DNA from: Solirubrobacterales bacterium
GTDB lineage: Bacteria; Actinomycetota; Thermoleophilia; Solirubrobacterales; Solirubrobacteraceae
Assembly: GCA_025963935.1 (NCBI GenBank)
Contig: JAOPZV010000152.1
Span: 1 to 35,168 of the forward strand
Direction of reading: 5' to 3'
DNA: 35,168 nt
Part shown: in pieces, positions 27,048-35,168 of the stretch
Layout: every line of letters begins with the position of its first letter
Numbering within the stretch: the stretch's first letter is position 1
Notes under the pieces: model-generated
What the model saw: the letters and a program-made list of their open reading frames with translations, nothing else
What the model was told of the DNA's origin: nothing
Databases searched by the model: none
Position numbers and translations under genes: made by a program

Positions 27048-27680
27048 TTGGGAACCATCGCGAGGACTGGCCGGGTTGCGTTCTATCTGCGGCAGTCTCG
27101 CCGCTTGAGTCGCCTGCGGGCCGGCATCAGGCGCAGGCTCGAGCGACGCCGGCTCCTATCCCGGTTGCCGAGGGACGCCGAGTGCGCAGAGATCGGCACG
27201 TGGCGGGGCGACTTCGCCCAGGCGATCCTGAGGAGCAGGCGCCCGCGCATCCTGCACCTCATCGACCCGTGGCAGTACCGCGACGAGGACGAGTACAAGG
27301 GGGCGATGTTCGGCGGCCGCACGCAGGAGGGCCAACGCGACATGGACGCGATCTACCAGAGCGTCCTCGACCGCTTCCACCCGAGGATCGAGCGTGGACA
27401 GGTGGACGTCAGGCGCTCGCGCTCCGTCGAGGCGGCGAGCGCGTTCGCCGACGACGCCCTGGACTGGGTCTACATCGACGGGGACCACACCTACGAGGCG
27501 GTGAAGGCAGACCTCGAGGCCTACTACCGCACGGTCAAGCCGGGCGGCTACCTCGCCGGCGACGACTACGGGCTGGCGGGCTGGTGGGGCGACGGCGTGA
27601 CGCGGGCCGTCGACGAGTTCGCCGCGAACGCGCAGCTGACGATCATCGGCACGCAGTTTCTGCTCCAGAAGCCGGGCTAG
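27048..27680 (+). CDS. Class I SAM-dependent methyltransferase (Methyltransf_24-like)
   Basis: CAEIGTWRGDFAQAILRSRRPRILHLIDPW; LDWVYIDGDHTYEAVKADLEAYYRTVKPGGYLAGDDYG. Confidence 0.82.
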   Translation: MGTIARTGRVAFYLRQSRRLSRLRAGIRRRLERRRLLSRLPRDAECAEIGTWRGDFAQAILRSRRPRILHLIDPWQYRDEDEYKGAMFGGRTQEGQRDMDAIYQSVLDRFHPRIERGQVDVRRSRSVEAASAFADDALDWVYIDGDHTYEAVKADLEAYYRTVKPGGYLAGDDYGLAGWWGDGVTRAVDEFAANAQLTIIGTQFLLQKPG

Positions 27681-27713
27681 CCGTCGCCTTCCAGGGTGTA
27701 CCTTGGAAGGCAC

Positions 27714-29987
27714 ATGAATGGCGACCCTCAACCGGCTGACCGTCAGCCCCCGGCCGGCCGGGAGTGGACTGGCGACGGCCCTGGAAGCGACCCTGCGCTG
27801 AACGGCGCGGCGAGCGACCCGGCGCTGTATCTGAACCGCGAGGTCTCCTGGCTGGACTTCAACGACCGGGTCCTGCAGCTCGCCGAGGACGAGCGCTTGG
27901 CGCTGCTCGAGCGGCTGAAGTTCTGCGCGATCTACACGACCAACCTCGACGAGTACTACATGGTCCGGGTAGCCGGGCTCCACGACCAGATCGATGCGGG
28001 CGTCGAGAAGCCAAGCCAGGACGGCCTGCTCCCCTCCCAGACGATCGCCCTGATCCGCGATCGCGTGCTCGAGCAGAGCCGGCGCCTGGCGGACTGCTTC
28101 GAAAGGCGGTTGCGCCCGCAGCTCGCCGACCACGACATCCCCGTCGTTGGCGTGGACGATCTCGATGAGAATCGGCGCGCTGAGCTCGCCAGGCATTTCC
28201 AGAAGGCGATCTTCCCAGCTCTCACGCCGCTGGCCGTCGCCCCCGGGCGTCCCTTCCCCTACATCTCGAACCTGTCGCTGAGCCTCGCCGTGCTCGTCCG
28301 CGACCCAATCAGCGACCAGACGGTCTTCGCCCGCGTGAAGGTGCCGACCGAGATCCTCCCGCGGTTCGTGACCCTCAAGCAGGACGACGGCGCGCCGGAC
28401 CTGCTGGTGCCGCTGGAGGACGTCATCGCCCATCATCTCGATGCGCTCTTCCCGGGCATGGAGATCGCGGACTACGACGTCTTCCGTGTCACACGGGACG
28501 CGGACCTCGAGGTCTCCGACGACGCGGCGGACCTGCTGCAGGCGGTCGAGGACGAGCTCCGCCGCCGCCGCTTCGGCGAGGTCGTGCGTGTGGAGATCGG
28601 CGCGAGCTGCTCAGAGCAGCTACGCGAGGAGCTCGCCGGGCTGCTTGGCGTGGAGGACGACGAGGTCTACCCCGTCGAAGGACTGCTGGACATGGGCGCC
28701 CTGTGGCAGGTCGTGAAGCTCCCCGGCCACGCCGAGCTCCGCGAAGAGCTGCCGCTGGGCGTCACCCACCCGCGGCTGCTGCGCCACGAGGGCGAGCGCC
28801 CGGACGTGCTCGGCGCGATGCGCGAAGGCGACCTGCTGGTCCACCATCCCTACATCTCCTTCGCCACGTCCGTCGAGCGCTTCGTCGAGCAGGCGGTCGC
28901 GGACCCGAACGTGCTGGCGATCAAGCAGACCGTGTACCGCACGAGCGACGACTCGCCGCTCGTCCCGGCGCTGATCGACGCGACCGAACGGGGCAAGCAG
29001 GCGGTCGCCCTGGTCGAGCTGCAGGCGCGCTTCGACGAGCGGATGAACATCCACTGGGCGAAGGCGCTGGAGGAGGCCGGCGTGCACGTCGTCTACGGCC
29101 AGCCCGCGCTCAAGACTCACGCGAAGTGCGTGCTCGTCGTGCGGCGCGAGGGTGACGGTGTGCGCAACTACGTGCACATCGGCACCGGTAACTACCACTC
29201 GGCGACAGCACGGCTCTACACCGACTTCGGCCTGTTCACCTGCGACGAGCAGATCGGCGCCGACGTGGCCGACATGTTCAACTACCTCACCGGCTTCGGA
29301 CGCCCCCTGCACTACCGCAAGGTGCTGATGGCCCCGGACCACCTGCGCGAGGGGATCATCGAGCAGATCGAGCGGACGATCGCCGCCCACTCCGAGGAGG
29401 CGCCCGCGCGAATCACCATGAAGATGAACGCGCTCGTCGACGGCCGCTGCATACGCGCGCTCTACAGGGCCTCCCAGGCCGGGGTGAAAGTGGACCTGAA
29501 CGTGCGCGGCATCTGCTGCCTGCGCCCGGGCCTGCCGGGCATCTCCGAGAACATCCGCGTCGTCTCGATCGTCGGGCCGCTGCTCGAGCATTCACGGGTG
29601 TATGCCTTCCAGCGTGACGGCGAGAGCGCCTTCTACATCGCCTCCGCCGACCTGATGCCGCGCAACCTGGACCATCGCGTCGAGCTGGCCGTGCCGATCG
29701 AGTCCGAGGAACTGCGGGCCGAGCTCCTCGACACGCTGGAACGCGCCTTCGCGGACAACCGGAACTCGTGGGAGCTCGCCAGCGACGGCGCATGGCATCG
29801 GCGCTCGCTAAAGCCGGGCGAACGCTCGCGCAGCCTCCAGCTCGAGCTCGCCGAGCTCTACTCGGCGCGCGCCGGCGCTGAGCGCAGCCCGTCCGAGCGC
29901 GAGGTCTCGCCCGTCGGCGCCGCTCAGGGACCGGCCGTTGCCGGCAGCCCGGCCAGCGCCGCCCTCAGCTCGTCCACCGACTGGTAG
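27714..29987 (+). CDS. ppk1: Polyphosphate kinase 1
   Basis: YLNREVSWLDFNDRVLQLAEDERLALLERLKFCAIYTTNLDEYYMVRVAGL; LKTHAKCVLVVRREGDGVRNYVHIGTGNYHSATARLYTDFGLFT; RGICCLRPGLPGISENIRVVSIVGPLLEHSRVYAF. ATG 27714 has a GGAAGG RBS; the listed ORF begins at 27696. Confidence 0.96.
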   Translation: MNGDPQPADRQPPAGREWTGDGPGSDPALNGAASDPALYLNREVSWLDFNDRVLQLAEDERLALLERLKFCAIYTTNLDEYYMVRVAGLHDQIDAGVEKPSQDGLLPSQTIALIRDRVLEQSRRLADCFERRLRPQLADHDIPVVGVDDLDENRRAELARHFQKAIFPALTPLAVAPGRPFPYISNLSLSLAVLVRDPISDQTVFARVKVPTEILPRFVTLKQDDGAPDLLVPLEDVIAHHLDALFPGMEIADYDVFRVTRDADLEVSDDAADLLQAVEDELRRRRFGEVVRVEIGASCSEQLREELAGLLGVEDDEVYPVEGLLDMGALWQVVKLPGHAELREELPLGVTHPRLLRHEGERPDVLGAMREGDLLVHHPYISFATSVERFVEQAVADPNVLAIKQTVYRTSDDSPLVPALIDATERGKQAVALVELQARFDERMNIHWAKALEEAGVHVVYGQPALKTHAKCVLVVRREGDGVRNYVHIGTGNYHSATARLYTDFGLFTCDEQIGADVADMFNYLTGFGRPLHYRKVLMAPDHLREGIIEQIERTIAAHSEEAPARITMKMNALVDGRCIRALYRASQAGVKVDLNVRGICCLRPGLPGISENIRVVSIVGPLLEHSRVYAFQRDGESAFYIASADLMPRNLDHRVELAVPIESEELRAELLDTLERAFADNRNSWELASDGAWHRRSLKPGERSRSLQLELAELYSARAGAERSPSEREVSPVGAAQGPAVAGSPASAALSSSTDW

Positions 29988-30394
29988 TCGAGCCCGAGGA
30001 GGTGATCGTGGCGGTGACGGACGATTCCGTCCTCGTCGATGATCACGACCGCCCGCTTGACGCCGAGACGCGGTGAGAAGGCGTCATAGGCGCGGGCCAC
30101 CTGCTTCTCGACGTCCGCGAGCAGCGGGACGTTGAGCGAATGCTTGGCGGCGAAGGCCTCGTGGGAGGCGAGATCCTGCGAGGAGATCCCGACGACCGTG
30201 GCACCGAGGCTGCTGAAGTCCTCTGCTCGGTCGCGGTAGGAGCAGAACTGCTTGGTGCAGACCATCGTGTTGTCGCCCGGGTAGAAGAGGAGCACGACCC
30301 GCTCGCCGCGATGCTCGGACAGCCGGAACGGGCCGTCGGTGCCGGGTAACTCGAAGTCCGGCGCCTGCTCGCCGACCTGCGGGGTCTTCGCCAT
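29924..30394 (-). CDS. Peroxiredoxin (Bcp/AhpC-TSA family)
   Basis: MAKTPQVGEQAPDFELPGTDGPFRLSEHRGERVVLLFYPGDNTMVCTKQFCSYRDRAEDF; two Cys separated by four residues, as in Bcp-type enzymes. Internal ATG at 30394 chosen. Confidence 0.9.
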   Translation of the reverse strand: MAKTPQVGEQAPDFELPGTDGPFRLSEHRGERVVLLFYPGDNTMVCTKQFCSYRDRAEDFSSLGATVVGISSQDLASHEAFAAKHSLNVPLLADVEKQVARAYDAFSPRLGVKRAVVIIDEDGIVRHRHDHLLGLDYQSVDELRAALAGLPATAGP

Positions 30395-30516
30395 GTCCCT
30401 CACCCTCCTCGTCGTGTTGCCGACCGCCATGCGGCGCCCCGAGCATAACGCCCATCTGCGGAAACCCCGTCGATTCCGGCGCGCCACGGCGAGGAGATGC
30501 GCTAGAACCTGACGCC

Positions 30517-32031
30517 ATGCGCGCCCGCCACCTCCTGCGCCCCGCGCTCGCGACGACCGGATGCCTGCTGCTGGTCGCCTGCGGGAGCAGCGCGCCTGCC
30601 GTGGTCTCGACTCCGACAGCCGCCAGCGCCGCGATCCCCTCGCCGGCCGCCTCGCCCGCCGCGCGGCTGCTCGACTGGCCGGAGTTCGGACTCGATCCGC
30701 AGCGCAGCTCCGTCAGCGAACGGTCCACCGGCATCACGGGCGCGAACGTCGGCCACCTGCGCCAGCGGACCGTGACGCTGGGGGGCACCGTGGACTCCTC
30801 ACCCATCTATCTGCACGGCGTGTCCGTCGCAGGATCGGCCCACAACGTGGTCGTCGTGACGACCACGTACGGCAGGACGATCGCGGTGGACGCGGACAGC
30901 GGGAGGACGCTTTGGACCTTCACGCCGCCGGGCTACGCCGCCTGGGCCGGCAGCTCACAGATCACCACGACGAGCCCGCTGGCCGACCCCGGGCGCCAGT
31001 TCGTCTACGCCGCCTCACCGAACGGCCTCATCCACAAGCTGTCACTCGCGACCGGCGGCGAGGCCGGCGGCGGAAGCTGGCCGGCGACGATCACGCGCGA
31101 CGCTCGCCACGAGAAGCTCGCCGCGGCCCTGAACATCGAGGGCGCCGACGTGATCGCCACGACGGGTGGCTACTTCGGCGACGCCCCGCCCTACCAGGGA
31201 CATGTCGTGCTGATCGATCGCACCAGCGGTCGGCTGCGGCGCGTGTTCAACACGCTCTGCGCCAACCGCCGCGAACTGCTCGTGCCCAGCAGTTGCCGCG
31301 CGAGCGACTCGGCGATCCTCTCGCGAGGCGGGGCCGTCGTCGAGCCGGGAGGCAAGCGGATCCTGATCGACACCGGCAACGGCCCGTGGAACGGCACGAC
31401 GAACTTCGGCGACAGCGTCCTCGAGCTCACGTTCCCTGACCTGGGCCTGCGCCAGTCGTTCACGCCCACCAACCAGAGCCAGCTGAGCAGCAGCGACACC
31501 GATCTCGGCTCGAGCGCTCCCGTGCTGCTCGGTGGCGACCGGATCGCGCTCGCCGGCAAGGACGGTGTGATGCGCGTGCTGATGCTCTCGCGCCTCGACG
31601 GGCATCCGCCCTCCGGCGCGCGGCCGCACCCGCTCGGGGGAGAAGTGCAGCGCCTCGGGATCCCGGGCGGCGGTCAGCTGTTCTCCGCGCCGGCCGTCTG
31701 GCGGCACGGGGCGCGCACCACGATGTTCGTCGCCGACGGAAACGGCACTGCGGCGTACGTGCTGCGCGCCGGGCGTCTGTATCGCGTGTGGGAAAACGGC
31801 AACCCGGGCACCAGCCCGGTGATGGCCGGCGGCCTGCTCTACGTCTACGACCTCTCTCGTGGCGGGGTCTACGTCTACCGCCCGGGCTCCGCGCAGGCGA
31901 TCGCGCGACTCCCTGGCAGCTCCGGACACTGGAACAGCCCGATCGTCGTGGACGGACACGTCGTTGAGCCGGAGGGCAACGGCAACGACCACTCCCTGAC
32001 CGGCCAGATGGAGATCTTCTCCGCCGGCTAG
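30517..32031 (+). CDS. PQQ-like beta-propeller repeat lipoprotein
   Basis: Lipobox GCLLLVACGSS; WPEFGLDPQRSSVSERSTGITGANVGHLRQRTVTLGGTVDSSPIYL...TYGRTIAVDADSGRTLWTFTPPGY; several propeller-blade-like segments. Confidence 0.82.
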   Translation: MRARHLLRPALATTGCLLLVACGSSAPAVVSTPTAASAAIPSPAASPAARLLDWPEFGLDPQRSSVSERSTGITGANVGHLRQRTVTLGGTVDSSPIYLHGVSVAGSAHNVVVVTTTYGRTIAVDADSGRTLWTFTPPGYAAWAGSSQITTTSPLADPGRQFVYAASPNGLIHKLSLATGGEAGGGSWPATITRDARHEKLAAALNIEGADVIATTGGYFGDAPPYQGHVVLIDRTSGRLRRVFNTLCANRRELLVPSSCRASDSAILSRGGAVVEPGGKRILIDTGNGPWNGTTNFGDSVLELTFPDLGLRQSFTPTNQSQLSSSDTDLGSSAPVLLGGDRIALAGKDGVMRVLMLSRLDGHPPSGARPHPLGGEVQRLGIPGGGQLFSAPAVWRHGARTTMFVADGNGTAAYVLRAGRLYRVWENGNPGTSPVMAGGLLYVYDLSRGGVYVYRPGSAQAIARLPGSSGHWNSPIVVDGHVVEPEGNGNDHSLTGQMEIFSAG

Positions 32032-33398
32032 AGGCCGTAGGCTTCGAGCAGCTTCAGCCACACCTCGCTGCGGGTCGGAAAGCTCGGAACGGCCTGCCAC
32101 AGCCGTTCGAGCGGAACCTGGCCGACAATCGCGATGGTCGCCGCATGCAGCGACTCGGCGACCTCCACGCCGGTGAAGGTCGCCCCCACGAGCACCCGCC
32201 GATCCTCATCCACCACGAGGCGCACGATGCCCGGCGCGCCGTGGCCGACGAAGCTGCCACCGGCGTTGGCGCCGACCGTTGCGTCGATCGCGCGGACGTT
32301 CATGCCGGCCTCCCTCGCGCTCTGGAGGGTGTGCCCGGCCGCGGCGACCTGGGGCTCGGTGAAGATCACGCGCGGCACCACCGCATGTTGCGGCGTGGGC
32401 TGACGCCCGAGGATGTCATCGGCCGCGATGCGGGCCTGGTACTTGCCCATGTGGGTGAGGAGCGCCCGTCCGTTGGCATCGCCGATCACATACAGCCAGG
32501 GGTGGCCCGGCACCCGCATGAGCTCGTCCACCTCCACGTAGCCGCCGGGCTCGAGGCCGACGGACTCCAGCCCGACGGCATCGGTGTGCGGCCGCCTGCC
32601 GACCGCCACCAGGAGCTCCTCGGCGCTCAGCACACGGCCATCCTCCAGCTCGAGCGTGACGGGCCCTGCGGAGGGCTCGCGCCGCACGGCGCTCGCCTGC
32701 GTGCCGAGGATCACCACGACTCCCAGCCGCTCGAGGGATTCACGTACGAGCTCCGATGCGAACTCCTCCTCGGACGCGATCAGCCGAGGTGCAGCCTCGA
32801 CGATCGTCACCTCTGCGCCGAGCGAGGCGTACGCCTGAGCCATCTCGACGCCGACCACCCCGCCGCCGAGCACGAGCAGCGAGGCGGGCACCGCCCGGGC
32901 GGTGGTCGCCTCCCGGTTGGTCCACGGCGAGGCCTCGCGCAGCCCCGGTATCGGCGGTATCTTCGCGCCGCTGCCCGAGGCGAGGACGACTGCGCGGCGC
33001 GCGCGCAGCGCGTGATCTCCGACGGCCACCTCGAGCTCTCCGATGAGCGTTCCAGTCCCGCGCTCGAGCGCGATCGAGCGCTTTTCCAGCCAGGGCAGCT
33101 GGGAAGCGTCGTCGAGGTCGTGGATCACCTCGTCACGGCGCCGCAGGACGGCGCCGACGTCGAGCTCTCCGGTGGCTGCCTCGGCGCTCCCCGGCACGCG
33201 GCGCGCCTCCCCGAGCGCCTGCCCCGGGCGAAGCAGGGCCTTCGATGGCATGCAGGCGTAGTAGGAGCATTCGCCGCCGATCAGCTCGCGCTCGAGGAGC
33301 GCTACCGACAGCCCGCCGTCCGCCACGCGCCCCGCGCAGACCTCGCCTGCCGGCCCGGCGCCGAGCACGATCACATCGAACTCCCGGATGTCAGCCAC
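32028..33398 (-). CDS. NAD(P)/FAD-dependent disulfide oxidoreductase (dihydrolipoamide dehydrogenase/mercuric reductase-like)
   Basis: FDVIVLGAGPAGEVCAGRVADGG; GGECSYYACMPSKALLRPG (CX4C redox motif); LVLGGGVVGVEMAQAYASLGAEVTIVE; YVIGDANGRALLTHMGKYQARI. GTG 33398 preferred, with AAAGGA RBS. Confidence 0.9.
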   Translation of the reverse strand: MADIREFDVIVLGAGPAGEVCAGRVADGGLSVALLERELIGGECSYYACMPSKALLRPGQALGEARRVPGSAEAATGELDVGAVLRRRDEVIHDLDDASQLPWLEKRSIALERGTGTLIGELEVAVGDHALRARRAVVLASGSGAKIPPIPGLREASPWTNREATTARAVPASLLVLGGGVVGVEMAQAYASLGAEVTIVEAAPRLIASEEEFASELVRESLERLGVVVILGTQASAVRREPSAGPVTLELEDGRVLSAEELLVAVGRRPHTDAVGLESVGLEPGGYVEVDELMRVPGHPWLYVIGDANGRALLTHMGKYQARIAADDILGRQPTPQHAVVPRVIFTEPQVAAAGHTLQSAREAGMNVRAIDATVGANAGGSFVGHGAPGIVRLVVDEDRRVLVGATFTGVEVAESLHAATIAIVGQVPLERLWQAVPSFPTRSEVWLKLLEAYGL

Positions 33399-33475
33399 GC
33401 ATGTCCTTTCGTCGCTTGCATGAAAAGGCGGCGGGCACCTCACTTGGACGCCACGCCGCCGAGCGCTAGCCTCGG

Positions 33476-34027
33476 ATGATGGCGAAATCGCTTGCCGGTC
33501 AGCTGCTGCTGGCCTCGCCGTCACTGCGCGATCCGAACTTCGTGAGGACCGTCGTGCTGATCGGGGTTCACACCGAGGAGGGTGCGATGGGCGTGGTCCT
33601 CAACCGCCCCTCGACGGTCACTGTGCGCGAGGCCGTGCCGCAACTCGAGCCGGCGGTCGACGAGCTCGAGCCGGTCTACGTGGGAGGTCCCGTGCAGCCC
33701 ACCTCGGTCGTCTGCCTCGCTGAGTTCATCGACCCGTCTCTTGCGGAGCTGCTGGTACTCGGGCGGATCGGATTTCCGGCCCCCGACACGGGCATCGAGG
33801 AGCTCGCCGACGCGACCGGCCGTCGACGGGTGTTCGCTGGCTACGCCGGCTGGAGCGACGGGCAGCTCGACGCCGAGGTCGAGGAGGGAGACTGGATCGC
33901 TGACCTGGCGCTGCCGGAGGACGTTTTCAGCGAGACGCCCGAAGAGCTCTGGAGCAGCGTGCTAACACGCAAGGGCGGCAGCTACGCGCTGATCGCCCGC
34001 ATGCCGCCGGACCCAAGCGTCAACTGA
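33476..34027 (+). CDS. YqgE/AlgH family protein
   Basis: LAGQLLLASPSLRDPNFVRTVVLIGVHTEEGAMGVVLNRPSTVTVREAVPQL; YVGGPVQPTSVVCLAE; FAGYAGWSDGQLDAEVEEGDWI. Confidence 0.93.
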   Translation: MMAKSLAGQLLLASPSLRDPNFVRTVVLIGVHTEEGAMGVVLNRPSTVTVREAVPQLEPAVDELEPVYVGGPVQPTSVVCLAEFIDPSLAELLVLGRIGFPAPDTGIEELADATGRRRVFAGYAGWSDGQLDAEVEEGDWIADLALPEDVFSETPEELWSSVLTRKGGSYALIARMPPDPSVN

Positions 34028-34856
34028 CCTCGCCCGGCGTGCGGGTCTCTGAGCCTGCCTCAGCGCCCACGACGGAACCGGTCTCCGCGGCGGCTAGCTT
34101 GGAGTCCCGAAGCGGGACGTGCAGTGCGGTTCGCAGGATCCGCTCGAGAGCGCCCACTTCGCGCAGCGCCCGAACGAGGTGGTGATTGCCGCGGCCGAAG
34201 CGATAGAGACGTAGGCCGTCGAGGCCGAGCAGCCGCTCGGCGTGCAGCAGGTCGACGTGGAGCGTCTCGTCCACGTAGACCTGATAGCGGGTGTCGGCAT
34301 GGCGTGCCGGCTGCAGCGCGCTGCCGAGATCCACCCAGCGCGGATCGACCGCATCCGCTTCGACGAGCGGCGTGAGCCGGCCGTCCCAGCGGTGGTCCCC
34401 CATCTCGGCGAGCACGGTCAGGTCGAGGATCGTCTGCGGCGCGAAGCACAGCACGCTCTCGGCACCGAGCAGCGTGCCGAACAGCAGCGCGGCGTAGCCG
34501 CCCGCGGAGTTGCCGGCCGTGACAAGACGCTCCACATCGTGGCTGGCGATCAGGCTCGCGAGCGACTCCCTCACCTCTTCGATAGTCGTGCCGTGTTCCG
34601 GCATCCCGCGGTGGTACCAGGACTGACGCAGGTCGCGCACGAACAGCCGTTTGACGGGAATCTCCCCGGTGAGCCGCAGGAACTCGAAGGGGGGCATCCC
34701 GATGCGCCCTTCCATGCCTCCGAACGCGAGCAGCAGCGTGCGCGAGTCGCTCGCCATGTCGAGGCTCACCGAGATGGGATCGCGCGCGCCGGCGGACTCT
34801 CGTCGCCTGTGGCGTCGCGTGAGATACCGCGCTCGCCGCATCAATGCAGTGATCAC
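34020..34856 (-). CDS. Alpha/beta-hydrolase-like protein
   Basis: 278 aa; RLVTAGNSAGGYAALLFGTLLGAESVLCFAPQT (GxSxG nucleophile elbow-like), later YRFGRGNHHLVRALRE. Confidence 0.6.
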   Translation of the reverse strand: MITALMRRARYLTRRHRRRESAGARDPISVSLDMASDSRTLLLAFGGMEGRIGMPPFEFLRLTGEIPVKRLFVRDLRQSWYHRGMPEHGTTIEEVRESLASLIASHDVERLVTAGNSAGGYAALLFGTLLGAESVLCFAPQTILDLTVLAEMGDHRWDGRLTPLVEADAVDPRWVDLGSALQPARHADTRYQVYVDETLHVDLLHAERLLGLDGLRLYRFGRGNHHLVRALREVGALERILRTALHVPLRDSKLAAAETGSVVGAEAGSETRTPGEVS

Positions 34857-35168
34857 TTGGCGGTCACTCCTGTGGCCTTCGCGGGGCGAAGCCAGTCCGT
34901 GTCGTCTACCGCGGGACGCGAGCGAAGCGAGCCGTGGTTGGGCGCCCGGAGACTAGCAAACCACTCCGGGCCTCCTGGCCAGCGTTCGCCGGCCGCGGCG
35001 GCCGTATGCCGCGTCGTACTACCCTTCTGCGAGGCGCCCTGGGCGCCGCCTCTGCCCGCCGCCTAGACGCTCGAGGGACCCATGGTGAAGCTCGCCAACC
35101 GGACGATCACCGACCGCAGCCATCCAGTCGCTATCGAGGGAGCGGAGGGCTGAGCCGATCGTGGCGGG

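Noticed and set aside
27156-28436. 426-aa minus-strand ORF opposite the methyltransferase and ppk1
   Set aside because: Antisense to two well-supported genes; no domain signature.
30845-30868. ACGTGGTCGTC-GT-GACGACCACGT, 11-bp inverted repeat inside the beta-propeller gene
   Set aside because: Explained by a Val run (GTN) followed by a Thr run (ACN) in a beta-strand; no need for a regulatory role.
32145-33479. 444-aa plus-strand ORF opposite the disulfide oxidoreductase
   Set aside because: Fully antisense to a clear FAD/NAD oxidoreductase; composition typical of GC-rich shadow ORFs.
34990-35004. CGGCCGC-G-GCGGCCG palindrome near the window end
   Set aside because: Pure G/C short palindrome; expected frequently in this composition.
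35082-35153. 23-aa ORF MVKLANRTITDRSHPVAIEGAEG
   Set aside because: Very short, no precursor-peptide features or recognisable maturation genes nearby, and context is cut by the window edge.

Overview
High-GC window, probably from a Thermoleophilia/Solirubrobacterales-like actinobacterium (taxonomy is inference). It has two modules. (1) About 0-18 kb is an exopolysaccharide/capsule locus read from several alternating strands. It contains a truncated GH clan-A-like glycoside hydrolase, two tandem Lys/Glu/Ala-rich lipoproteins, a Wzz/BY-kinase fusion with an altered Walker A, an O-antigen ligase/Wzy-like membrane protein, five GT4-type glycosyltransferases plus two more divergent ones, an FkbM methyltransferase, a PAPS-dependent sulfotransferase and a WbaP/WcaJ-type initiating sugar transferase. 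A TauE/SafE permease follows. (2) About 20-30 kb is a phosphate/polyphosphate module: a DUF47 PhoU-like gene divergent from pstSCAB-phoU, an OmpR/PhoB-type response regulator, sixA, a class I methyltransferase and ppk1. The tail holds a Bcp-type peroxiredoxin, a PQQ-like beta-propeller lipoprotein, a FAD disulfide oxidoreductase, YqgE/AlgH and an alpha/beta-hydrolase-like protein. The most useful new observations are: (a) a 45-aa ORF missing from the supplied ORF track, joined by ATGA overlaps to both the wzy-like and wzz/kinase genes; (b) two matching 11-bp-phased Pho-box-like elements (TGTGAACA-N3-[CT]GTGA[AT]G) in the DUF47/pstS intergenic region and upstream of the response regulator; (c) a perfect 20-bp palindrome in the divergent promoter region between wzy and a glycosyltransferase; (d) long convergent 3' coding overlaps. 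No RNA genes, CRISPR arrays or transposable elements were recognised.
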